A stretch of DNA of 9,304 bases from Pseudomonadota bacterium (GCA_026400695.1 JAPLON010000115.1:1-9304), one strand, 5' to 3'. Positions 1 through 6,787 are shown, counted from the first letter of the stretch. Numbers and translations are program-made. The notes: generated from the sequence alone by a model not told the origin.

Positions 1-1
1 A

Positions 2-64
2 GCCCCACCAGTTCCAGGAGTGCATGGAGGGGTAATGTTTACTTACGCATGTGAAATTGCATGA
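2..64 (+). CDS. C-terminal end of probable dihydroneopterin aldolase-type protein (FolB/FolX), partial
   Basis: The window opens inside a gene. The frame starting at base 2 is open and reads APPVPGVHGGVMFTYACEIA before TGA at 62-64. That stop overlaps the folKP start as ATGA, the same coupling seen throughout this operon. The PxPG..GGV pattern fits the C-terminal strand of the FolB/FolX (dihydroneopterin aldolase/epimerase, T-fold) family, and that gene heads the chlamydial folate cluster. Only about 20 residues are visible, so the name rests mostly on position. That this is the end of a real coding frame is more certain than its identity. Confidence 0.5.
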   Translation, partial: APPVPGVHGGVMFTYACEIA

Positions 65-1332
65 TTTATTTATCAATTGGTTCCAACCTCGGTAATCGCC
101 TAGAAAATTTAACCAAAGCAGTAGATTTACTAAAAAATAGACTTTTTAAAAATTTGCAATGTTCCATTGTACTTGAAACAGCTAGCATACTGCTTCCTGG
201 ATCCCCAAAAGATTGGGACATACCATTTTTAAATATGGTGGTTTGGGGCGAATGTAGTCTTTCTCCAGAATCTTTGTTAACTGACTTAAAAGAAATTGAA
301 CATGAAATAGGAAGACCCGAGGTTTATGAAAAATGGGCCCCTCGAATTATTGATTTAGATATTTTGTTTATAGATGACGTAACGGTAAACACACCAAACC
401 TTCAAATACCACATCCAGAAATTGGCAATCGGCCATTTCTACAGCATCTTTTATCTTTAATCAATCCTTTGAAATTTCAATATTCTAATATAGAAAATAG
501 CTTTTTAAAAAATTTTGTGATTTCACCAAAATTAGTGGGAATCGTTAATGTAACGCCTGATTCTTTTTCTGATGGCGGAAAATATTTTAACCCTGAACTT
601 GCAATAACCAAGGCACTTGAACTAGCAAATGATGGCGCAACAATTGTTGAGCTTGGCGCGCAATCAACTCGCCCAGGCGCTAAAATACTTACTCCAGAAG
701 AAGAGTATGGTCGTTTAAAACCTGTATTGGATGGTTTACTCCACCATATGCAGCGAGGTGAAATTCGTATAAGTATTGATAGCTTTTCCCCAAGTGTCAT
801 TCTCCAAATTCTAGCAAATTATCCAATTTCTTGGGTTAACGATGTGAATGGCAGTTTTGATGATACAACCTTGCGCACAATTTCAGAAAAAAATTGCGGC
901 ATTATATTGATGCACTCTCTTTCCGTACCAGCTGATAAAACTTTGAGCATTGACCTAAAGCTTAATCCCGTTGAGTTTATCCTGGAGTGGGCCATTAAAA
1001 ATATTGAAAGATTACAAATTTTAGGATTTGATCGTAATACTATAATCATCGATCCAGGTATTGGGTTTGGTAAATCAGCTTATCAAGACATTTTGCTGAT
1101 TCACGATATGGAAACGTTCAAAAAATTGCCCTGCAAAACTATGGTAGGTCATTCCAGAAAATTTTTTATGACGACATTTACCACAGAGCTAGCAGGTAAT
1201 CGTGATTTAGAAACCATTGCCACATCAGCTTTCTTGCAAAATAAAACCGATTATTTACGAGTACACAACGTAAAAGACCATATGAGATTTTTTGTAGCAC
1301 AAAATTGCTTGATGAGTGGCATGTATGACTAA
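61..1332 (+). CDS. folKP: FolKP: fused HPPK (FolK) and dihydropteroate synthase (FolP)
   Basis: This 423-residue bifunctional enzyme catalyses two consecutive cytosolic folate steps: pyrophosphorylation of 6-hydroxymethyl-dihydropterin, then condensation with p-aminobenzoate to dihydropteroate. The FolK domain spans residues 1-135. It has SIGSNLGNR at 5-13, FLNMVV at 56-61, the signature KWAPRIIDLDILF at 91-103 with the Mg-binding aspartates D98 and D100, and IPHPEIGNRPFL at 116-127. The FolP domain spans about 157-423. It has GIVNVTPDSFSDGG at 160-173, STRPG at 202-206, SID at 238-240, ND at 260-261, DPGIGFGK at 331-338, GHSRK at 363-367 and RVH at 400-402. All catalytic-loop motifs are intact, so both activities are expected. 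The ATG overlaps the upstream stop as ATGA, and the 3' end overlaps folA by 8 bases. Fusion of folK to folP is also found in Chlamydia and in several endosymbionts. Confidence 0.97.
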   Translation: MIYLSIGSNLGNRLENLTKAVDLLKNRLFKNLQCSIVLETASILLPGSPKDWDIPFLNMVVWGECSLSPESLLTDLKEIEHEIGRPEVYEKWAPRIIDLDILFIDDVTVNTPNLQIPHPEIGNRPFLQHLLSLINPLKFQYSNIENSFLKNFVISPKLVGIVNVTPDSFSDGGKYFNPELAITKALELANDGATIVELGAQSTRPGAKILTPEEEYGRLKPVLDGLLHHMQRGEIRISIDSFSPSVILQILANYPISWVNDVNGSFDDTTLRTISEKNCGIILMHSLSVPADKTLSIDLKLNPVEFILEWAIKNIERLQILGFDRNTIIIDPGIGFGKSAYQDILLIHDMETFKKLPCKTMVGHSRKFFMTTFTTELAGNRDLETIATSAFLQNKTDYLRVHNVKDHMRFFVAQNCLMSGMYD

Positions 1333-1822
1333 AATTATCGGAATTATGGCATCTACCCCCAACGGCATTATTGGCAAAGATAACGCTTTACCGTGGAGTT
1401 ACCCAGAGGAAATAGAACATTTTCGCAAAATCACAGATAGCCAAGTTATGGTAATGGGGCGAAAAACTTTTGAATCAGCACCAAATAGTTTGCTTAAGAA
1501 AACACCAATTGTTTTTTCTAAAAATAAAGCTATACGTAATTTAAAACCATGTACCGTAGTAGAATCTATTGATAGCTTTTTAGAACACATACTCAGTATT
1601 CAGTGCCATAAAGCTTTCATGATTGGTGGTGCAGAAATTGCAGAACTTTTTTTGAAAAATAATTTAATTTCGGAATTTATTCTAACTAAAATCCATAAAA
1701 ATTACGAAGGAGACGCAAGCATGGACCTTAGTTTTTTTGATAAATGGCAACAAATATTGCTTACCCAAACAAAGGACTATACGATTTATAAATTAACCAA
1801 CCCTCAGGAGATCGGAAAATGA
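1325..1822 (+). CDS. folA: dihydrofolate reductase (FolA)
   Basis: This 165-residue type I dihydrofolate reductase makes tetrahydrofolate from dihydrofolate with NADPH. The ATG at 1325 gives the family-typical start MTKIIGIMASTPNGIIG. A GTG nine bases upstream is in frame but would only add three residues. Visible motifs are GIIGKDNALPW at 14-24, an acidic residue (E29) at the position of the substrate-binding acid (D27 in E. coli), VMGRKTFES near residues 43-51, and the cofactor motif MIGGAEI. Length is normal for the family. The start lies within the last codons of folKP, and no strong Shine-Dalgarno is seen, so translational coupling is likely. The TGA stop overlaps the next gene as ATGA. 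Confidence 0.96.
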   Translation: MTKIIGIMASTPNGIIGKDNALPWSYPEEIEHFRKITDSQVMVMGRKTFESAPNSLLKKTPIVFSKNKAIRNLKPCTVVESIDSFLEHILSIQCHKAFMIGGAEIAELFLKNNLISEFILTKIHKNYEGDASMDLSFFDKWQQILLTQTKDYTIYKLTNPQEIGK

Positions 1823-2472
1823 CATTTATTAAAACACTTAACGCAGAATTAGATAGCTGGAATTTACTAAATCACCCATTTTATAAATCTTGGAACAGCG
1901 GAGATTTAAGTCGTGAAACTTTACAAACTTATGCAAAAGAATATTACCAGCACGTGGCCGCATTCCCAAGGTATGTAAGTGGCATTCACTTTCAATGCGA
2001 TGACCTTCAAACTAGACAAGTACTTCTTGGAAATTTAATTGAAGAAGAACAGGGGCCAGAAAATCACCCTGAATTATGGAAGCAATTCGCTAAAGGACTT
2101 GGAGTCGAGGCATCAAAAATTGAAGAAAAAGCCGAACTTAAAGAAACCAATGAATTAGTGGATGGTTATTACAATTTGGTAAAATCAGATTTTGCTACAG
2201 GCTTAGGTGCGCTTTATGCATATGAGAGACAAACTCCTGAGGTATCAAAATCTAAAATAGATGGATTAAAAGCCCACTATGGCGTAACTGACGATAAGTC
2301 ATTACAGTTTTTTACAGTGCACATGAAAGCTGACGAATGGCATTCAGAAGAATGTGCCAATTTAATTGAAAAATTAGACGAAGATTCTAAACAAAAAGCT
2401 AAAGCAGGAGCATTAGCCGGGGCAAAGCTTTTGTGGAATTTTTTAAGCGGAATGGAAAACCATGCTTGTTGA
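1819..2472 (+). CDS. CADD-like (PqqC/TenA-fold) p-aminobenzoate-supplying protein
   Basis: This 217-residue all-helical protein belongs to the CADD family (Chlamydia protein associating with death domains), in the PqqC/TenA/haem-oxygenase-like fold. In Chlamydia, CADD is a dimetal oxygenase that supplies p-aminobenzoate by converting one of its own tyrosines. Alignment from memory with C. trachomatis CADD places all six metal ligands here: E76, H83, E136, H168, D172 and H175. The tyrosine implicated as pABA source (chlamydial Y27) corresponds to Y22 in HPFYKSW, Y43 corresponds to Y38, and the implicated amino donor K152 corresponds to K146. Other shared stretches are YAKEYYQH, AFPRYVS and LYAYERQTP. 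The chlamydial Cys-rich C-terminus is largely missing; only a terminal Cys remains. CAGGAG at 1804-1809 is a good ribosome site. The gene sits between folA and folC2, which strongly supports a folate role rather than PQQ synthesis. Confidence 0.93.
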   Translation: MTFIKTLNAELDSWNLLNHPFYKSWNSGDLSRETLQTYAKEYYQHVAAFPRYVSGIHFQCDDLQTRQVLLGNLIEEEQGPENHPELWKQFAKGLGVEASKIEEKAELKETNELVDGYYNLVKSDFATGLGALYAYERQTPEVSKSKIDGLKAHYGVTDDKSLQFFTVHMKADEWHSEECANLIEKLDEDSKQKAKAGALAGAKLLWNFLSGMENHAC

Positions 2473-3172
2473 AGCAATTAAAACTCACCGCATTGAATGC
2501 GGTGAAAATTTAGAAAAAATCATTGATACATACGTAAAAAACATCAATGAACAAACTATTTTAGTAATTACCTCTAAAATAATTTCCATCTGCCAAGGCA
2601 GGACTGTTAAAAAAGATTCAATTACCAAAGAAGAACTAATTCAACAAGAGGCTGATTTAGTAATTAAGTCTAATAATATTTATGGCATTCATCTTACTAT
2701 TAAAAATAACATCTTAATTCCATCCGCAGGAATTGATGAATCAAATGGGGATAACGTTTATATTTTATACCCAGAAAATGTTCAAGCGGTGGCCAAATCT
2801 ATTTGGAATTATTTAAGAAATAAGCATCAATTAAAAAATCTGGGGATTTTAATTACTGACAGTCATACTACACCAATGCGCAGAGGTGTAACCGGAATAG
2901 CCCTTGGGTGGTGTGGTTTTTATCCCCTACATTCATACATTGGCAAACCAGATCTGTATGGCCACCCACTACGCGTAACCCAAATTAATATTCTCGATAG
3001 CTTGGCAACTTCAGCAGTCTTTTTAATGGGAGAAGGCTCTGAACAAACTCCCATTGCCAAAATCCTTAATGCACCAAAAATTGAGTTTGTAGATCGTCAG
3101 CCAACCACAGAAGAAATCGAAAGTATAATAATTTCCCCAGAGGAAGACCTATATGCACCAATATTTATTTAG
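2462..3172 (+). CDS. folC2: CofE-like gamma-glutamyl ligase, probable alternative folylglutamate synthase (FolC2)
   Basis: This 236-residue protein belongs to COG1478, the family of coenzyme F420-0:L-glutamate ligase (CofE). In Chlamydia the homologue in the same operon position (CT611) was shown to replace FolC in adding glutamate to folates; that role is inferred here. Family features are the GTP/metal-binding loop TSKIISICQGR at 37-47, PSAGIDESNGD at 87-97, TDSHTTPMRRGVTG at 132-145, and GEGSEQTP at 190-197. No other F420 gene is present. The start overlaps the previous coding region by 11 bases, with a GGAATGGA ribosome site just upstream. The stop overlaps the stop of the convergent epimerase-like gene by 4 bases, and no terminator hairpin is evident between the two. 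Confidence 0.9.
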   Translation: MLVEAIKTHRIECGENLEKIIDTYVKNINEQTILVITSKIISICQGRTVKKDSITKEELIQQEADLVIKSNNIYGIHLTIKNNILIPSAGIDESNGDNVYILYPENVQAVAKSIWNYLRNKHQLKNLGILITDSHTTPMRRGVTGIALGWCGFYPLHSYIGKPDLYGHPLRVTQINILDSLATSAVFLMGEGSEQTPIAKILNAPKIEFVDRQPTTEEIESIIISPEEDLYAPIFI

Positions 3173-4317
3173 AGAAACTTTACAAACCTTTTCCATTTAA
3201 TCCATTCATAAGTTTTTACTAAACCGTCATATAAACTTGTGCTAGGCCCCCAGCCCAACCTTTTTCTAATCAATGAGTCAGCACTATTTTTTTGCTTCAT
3301 TCCATTAGATACGCTAACTTTATGGAAACGCTTTAACTTTACTTCTCCTATTTCCTCCACTAAATCTACAAGCCTATTAATTGAAACAAACCCAGAACTT
3401 CCCAAATCTACAGGTTCCTTAATACCGCTTTCCATGACTGCGATTAAGCCTTCCAAGCAATCATCAATAAACATAAAACTTCCGGTTTGGCTGCCATCTT
3501 CACTCACCTCTATTGAGTTTAAGCCAGAAAGCCGTGCATCAACCACCTTAAGGCAAATTGCTGCTGGAGTTTCTTCCCTACCATCATCATAAGAACAATA
3601 CGGACCATACACTTCATAAAAGTGCACTATGCGCATATCTAGTTCGCAACCATTTTCAGGTATAGCAAGGTAATCATCACATTCCTTTAAAATTGCTGAT
3701 GTTGTTGATTCCGCACAAGCTTGCTCCTCAGCAAGATCACACAAACCAGCAGAAGGAGAAAATAAAAATCTCTTAACATTATTAGCACGCGCAGCCATAA
3801 GCATATTGTTGTTAATTAAAGCCGATAACATACTCTCCCCAACATCCCTACCTGCCAAATTAAAAACATAAACAGCATCCTTACATGCACGATCGCAGGC
3901 TTCTTTTTCTTGAAGGTCCAACACCAAATTTTCAACGTTGGAAAATAGGTCACTACGAATAATTTGATGCCATTTTCCTAATGGGTTAATGTCTACCGCA
4001 CGTATATTTTGAAAGCCTCGACAAGAAAGAGATCGAACAAGAGCACTACCAATAAAACCACCTGCTCCAGCAACAACTACTCTTTCTTCCCTCCCCATAG
4101 CAAAAGGATTCTCAACACGTGGAGCACCCTTAACCGAATCCAAATATTCTGAAGCTAAAAGAGCTGCTGTTAAATCGCCTCTATCTGCATTTTGATCATC
4201 AACTAAAGCCATATCCACTGCATATCTAGCGGTTTCAAGTAAAAAAAACACAACAAACGCAAGAGTGCCCTTAATAAAATTTGTGTTTTTCCTATTTTGT
4301 GGCACATGATCAATCAT
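3169..4317 (-). CDS. Membrane-anchored SDR protein resembling GDP-mannose 3,5-epimerase, active site degenerate
   Basis: This 382-residue extended-SDR protein has an N-terminal extension of about 77 residues before the Rossmann fold. A hydrophobic stretch at residues 14-29 (FIKGTLAFVVFFLLET) is probably a membrane anchor or uncleaved signal. The NAD(P)-binding motif GAGGFIG is at 84-90, with D109 ending strand 2 and VFNLAG at 151-156. Several segments closely parallel plant GDP-mannose 3,5-epimerase: VYGPYCSYDDGREETPAAI (236-254), FIDDCLEG (283-290), EPVDLGS (301-307) and LIRKRLGWGPS (349-359). The catalytic YxxxK is not intact. Y216 is present but the lysine position is P220, and about ten residues after it are missing relative to the epimerase. 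The catalytic cysteine of the SSAC motif aligns with G191. Substrate and activity are unknown; it may be a non-catalytic binding protein or a decaying gene. It follows the flhA fragment by 59 bases. Confidence 0.8.
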   Translation of the reverse strand: MIDHVPQNRKNTNFIKGTLAFVVFFLLETARYAVDMALVDDQNADRGDLTAALLASEYLDSVKGAPRVENPFAMGREERVVVAGAGGFIGSALVRSLSCRGFQNIRAVDINPLGKWHQIIRSDLFSNVENLVLDLQEKEACDRACKDAVYVFNLAGRDVGESMLSALINNNMLMAARANNVKRFLFSPSAGLCDLAEEQACAESTTSAILKECDDYLAIPENGCELDMRIVHFYEVYGPYCSYDDGREETPAAICLKVVDARLSGLNSIEVSEDGSQTGSFMFIDDCLEGLIAVMESGIKEPVDLGSSGFVSINRLVDLVEEIGEVKLKRFHKVSVSNGMKQKNSADSLIRKRLGWGPSTSLYDGLVKTYEWIKWKRFVKFL

Positions 4318-4376
4318 TACTTATAGTCTCATAAGTATATTAATAAATAAAATTTTCACCTACAATTGCAATTAAA

Positions 4377-5021
4377 TTATTCCACACAACCTAACGACCT
4401 TATTTTAACCTTTGGGTGAACTTCATTCTGCGACATAATCACAACTGCGGGTTTCACTTTTTCCAACATTAAACGAACAAATAAACGCACATATGCCGTA
4501 GTTACTAAAATTGGCATTTCACCCATTGTTGCTACGCGATCATAGGTTTCATTAAAACAAAAAATAAAGTTTTCAATCAAACTTGGTGGTAGCGCTATTT
4601 GTTGCAAATCACCATCACTAATTATGGAATTGCTAATAACGCGTTCCCAATATGCACTTAATGTTACTATGTTCAGCATTCCGCTAGGATCAATATTTTT
4701 AAAAGTTATCTGTCTACTTAATCTCAAACGCACATGTTCAGTAATTGTTAAAATATTTCTAGAAAAGTCAAACGCTTCAACAACACCTTTAATAATAGTT
4801 GGAAAATCGTTAATAGAAACTTTTTCACTGACTAAATTTTGTAAAACCCGCTGAATACAAAACACAGTAATCTGCGCAGGAATAATATTTTTTAAAAGTT
4901 TCTTACAATCCTCGTTTAAACCATCTAGTAATTTTTGTGCATCATGCAAGGTAACCGATTCATCAATATTGTCTAACGAACCAATTATTTGCAACACCAT
5001 CATCCAGTACCAATCATCCAC
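4377..5021 (-). pseudogene. flhA: flhA remnant: C-terminal cytoplasmic domain only
   Basis: This open frame of about 214 codons matches only the C-terminal third of FlhA (FHIPEP family), the flagellar type III export gate protein. Recognisable segments are IQRVLQNLVSEKVSINDFPTI (about 56-76), SAYWERVI (about 124-131), PILVTTAYVRLFVRLMLE (about 172-189) and the family ending VIMSQNEVHPKVKIRSLG. The intact protein is about 700 residues, with some eight transmembrane helices at the N-terminus; none is present. The frame is closed by TAG directly before the first possible start (GTG at 5021), and the 68 bases up to the next gene show no FlhA-like coding. No other flagellar gene is visible. The protein could not form an export gate. 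It may be a decaying remnant, or a retained domain with another use, since the 3' frame is still intact. Confidence 0.72.
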
Positions 5022-5088
5022 CTACTTACAGGTTAGGCTTTAAGAAATAAACAATTCGTTAATAAATCAGCAAATTTTTCCAAACAAA

Positions 5089-6009
5089 CTATTTTAAGAG
5101 AAAATTACCTATCTCATCATTAACACTTTCGCCCCATTGGCTTTTTTTAAGCTGCTTATAACCTTTGGCGCTACGACCAACAGTTTTTTTAATAATATCC
5201 CCACTACTACTACAAATTTTCACATCCATGTGCCCACCATGTATCCTTGGAGGAGAAATTATTCTTCCAAAATCTGCAATTTTTGGATCCTTAGCAAATA
5301 ATACATAACTATATGCTTCTTGTTCAAAGCTTCGTTCTGCATTTTTCAACATGCGATGTTCCTTACTACGCTGCACGTTCACAGAAAAATGACACCAATC
5401 ATCTTTTGCTAATGGACAAATTTTTTGGTGACAACATGGCCCCCAAATATATGCCCCTTTTGATAACATGTAATCGCGCATTTGCAAGAGACTATCAAAA
5501 TGCATAGATGTACCAGGCTCAATAATTAGCAAGTAATTTGTCTTTGGCCAAATTTCATCCAAAACTGTTTGCCATGTTTTTACCTCACCCAAAGAATAGC
5601 TAAATACTGCTAGATCAACTTTACTCGGAGTTGTTAGATGCACAGAATTTTCAGGAAAAAAGTATTTTAAAAATTGCTCTGCATAAGCCTCTGCTTGATT
5701 GTCCTGCTCTATCAAAAAGTATTCAAGCTTTTGAATCTGACTTAGCGCTAACGAAGCTGTACCAATACCGCACCCCCAATCTAAAATCGAAGTAATTGGC
5801 AAATCAGCAAAGTAATTTTCAAAAATTTTTAGGCAAACGCTATAGGTAGCTGGAAACCTGGTAAAAACATATGATTGAATTTGTGCATTATCTGCATAAC
5901 CAATTCTCTGTCTAGACCTGTAGCCAGCTTGCAATTCTAAATAAGCTTGTTTGAACTCGTTTGGTCGCCACCCCAAATGTTCTGTAACGTATTTTTGTAA
6001 AAAGTGCAT
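5089..6009 (-). CDS. Rsm22-family small-subunit ribosome assembly factor (methyltransferase-like)
   Basis: The protein has 306 residues from the ATG at 6007-6009. The frame is open further upstream, but that part is an antisense-frame reading of the neighbouring Ala-rich gene and its terminator, so the family-like start MHFLQKYVTEHLGW was chosen. Rsm22 proteins (METTL17 in human mitochondria) act in assembly of the small ribosomal subunit and carry an SAM-binding fold. Here LDWGCGIGTASLA at 77-89 is the SAM motif I and EPGT is at 164-167. The family's metal-binding region PCCHQKICPLAKDDWCHFS starts at 191. C192, C198 and C206, together with C266 in VKICSSSG, are the likely ligands of a [4Fe-4S] cluster. 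The C-terminal KSQWGES matches the family's WGD-like end. A catalytic methyl-transfer activity is not proven for the family. Confidence 0.88.
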   Translation of the reverse strand: MHFLQKYVTEHLGWRPNEFKQAYLELQAGYRSRQRIGYADNAQIQSYVFTRFPATYSVCLKIFENYFADLPITSILDWGCGIGTASLALSQIQKLEYFLIEQDNQAEAYAEQFLKYFFPENSVHLTTPSKVDLAVFSYSLGEVKTWQTVLDEIWPKTNYLLIIEPGTSMHFDSLLQMRDYMLSKGAYIWGPCCHQKICPLAKDDWCHFSVNVQRSKEHRMLKNAERSFEQEAYSYVLFAKDPKIADFGRIISPPRIHGGHMDVKICSSSGDIIKKTVGRSAKGYKQLKKSQWGESVNDEIGNFLLK

Positions 6010-6013
6010 AAAT

Positions 6014-6040
6014 AAAAAAGGGGGCAAAAGCCCCCCTCCT
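6014..6040 (-). terminator. Intrinsic terminator of the secreted-protein gene
   Basis: Reading the minus strand, GGGGGC, loop TTTT, then GCCCCC form a perfect 6-bp stem (6020-6025 with 6030-6035). TTTTTT follows at 6019-6014. It lies 19 bases after the TAG of the secreted-protein gene and ends only 4 bases before the rsm22 start. It should end transcription of the secreted-protein gene. An AGGAGG-like sequence (complement of 6036-6041) sits on the 5' side of the stem, so the hairpin could also affect rsm22 translation. The plus strand has no T-run, so the terminator is one-directional. Confidence 0.85.
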
Positions 6041-6058
6041 GAAATACTAAAAGTAAAT

Positions 6059-6787
6059 CTATTTCTTAGCCATCTCAGCAGCTTTACAAGTTGCATCTGT
6101 TGCAGCAGGCGTTGCAGCAGCAGGAGCCTTAGCAGCTGCAGCTGGAGCACTACTTACAAGATCACAGCAAGATGCTGCAGTACATGGAGATTGCTTAGCA
6201 TTCAAAGCAGCTGTTATCTCGTTAGCTCTTTTGATTTGCGCAGATTGAGCCGCAGACATATGGTGAGCAGCAGCACCAGAGTGGCCAGCAGAAGCGTGAG
6301 CAGCTGGAGCATCTTTGTGAGCTTTATCTTTTGCTGCAGCCTTGTGTGCATCATCACCTTGTGCTGCATCTTTGTGATCTGCAGATTTACCAGAATCTTT
6401 TTCACTATCTCCAGAATCTTTACTCTTCTTAGATTTAGCTGATGAATCATCTTTTGATCCATCTTTGCTATCCGCATCAGAACCGCCATCTGAATCACCA
6501 GAAGAAGATTTTTTGCCCTTCTTACTTGACTTACCAGCATCTGCATCATCATTTGCATCATCAGAAGAAGATTTGCCGCCTTTATTTTTGCCAGATGATC
6601 CACCCTTACCAGCATCTGCATCATCACTAGCAGCATCAGAAGATTTTCCATCCTTCTTATCTGACTTATTGCTATCTGCCTTAGCTTCCGTAGCATCGCT
6701 AGCTTTGCTTGAGCCACCACTGCTAGGACCGCAGTACGCAGCCGATGCCAAAAGTCCAACCATTAATAATTTCAATATATTATTCAT
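6059..6787 (-). CDS. Secreted low-complexity Ser/Asp/Lys/Ala/His-rich protein of unknown function
   Basis: This 242-residue protein has no family I recognise. MNNILKLLMVGLLASAAYC is a clear Sec signal peptide. Cleavage after ASA or AAY is plausible; Y before C19 makes a lipoprotein site poor. Residues 20-135 are a polyampholyte of S, D, K and G, with two copies of an imperfect 25-residue unit beginning DDADAGK (55 and 80). Residues 137-176 are rich in His and Ala (seven His). Residues 180-200 look helical (QSAQIKRANEITAALNAK). A cysteine cluster PCTAASCCDL at 201-210 and a final C234 follow, the latter after an Ala/Pro-rich linker. The mature protein is expected to be largely disordered and extracytoplasmic. 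GGAG lies 11 bases before the ATG. An intrinsic terminator follows, so the gene is probably a single transcription unit. Effector, surface or metal-binding roles are all possible and unproven. Confidence 0.8.
   Translation of the reverse strand: MNNILKLLMVGLLASAAYCGPSSGGSSKASDATEAKADSNKSDKKDGKSSDAASDDADAGKGGSSGKNKGGKSSSDDANDDADAGKSSKKGKKSSSGDSDGGSDADSKDGSKDDSSAKSKKSKDSGDSEKDSGKSADHKDAAQGDDAHKAAAKDKAHKDAPAAHASAGHSGAAAHHMSAAQSAQIKRANEITAALNAKQSPCTAASCCDLVSSAPAAAAKAPAAATPAATDATCKAAEMAKK
6305..6640 (-). repeat. Low-complexity coding repeats, including an imperfect 75-bp tandem unit
   Basis: Within the secreted-protein gene, the sequence ttaccagcatctgcatcatc occurs at 6531-6550 and again exactly 75 bases on, at 6606-6625. 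This encodes two in-frame 25-residue units that start DDADAGK. Degenerate gcatcatc and gaagaagat repeats fill the rest. Repeats like these usually change length by slippage or recombination, so this protein may vary in length between strains. Confidence 0.6.

Noticed and set aside
1316..1324. GTG start for folA, three codons upstream of the ATG
   Set aside because: The added residues (MAC) do not belong to the dihydrofolate reductase family start, and the ATG at 1325 fits precisely.
1819..2472. PqqC or TenA as the function of the CADD-like gene
   Set aside because: The folate operon context and the chlamydial CADD residues fit better; no PQQ or thiamine genes are nearby.
3239..3592. Plus-strand open frame inside the epimerase-like gene
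   Set aside because: It is antisense to a clearly homologous SDR gene and resembles no family; treated as a shadow.
6010..6150. N-terminal extension of the Rsm22 frame into the upstream gene
   Set aside because: The extension is a Leu/Gln-rich out-of-frame reading of the Ala-rich gene and its terminator; the ATG at 6009 starts the family-like sequence.
6531..6640. CRISPR-like array from the regularly spaced gcatctgcatcatc repeats
   Set aside because: The repeats are in frame with a coding sequence, only two units are alike, and they encode a low-complexity protein.
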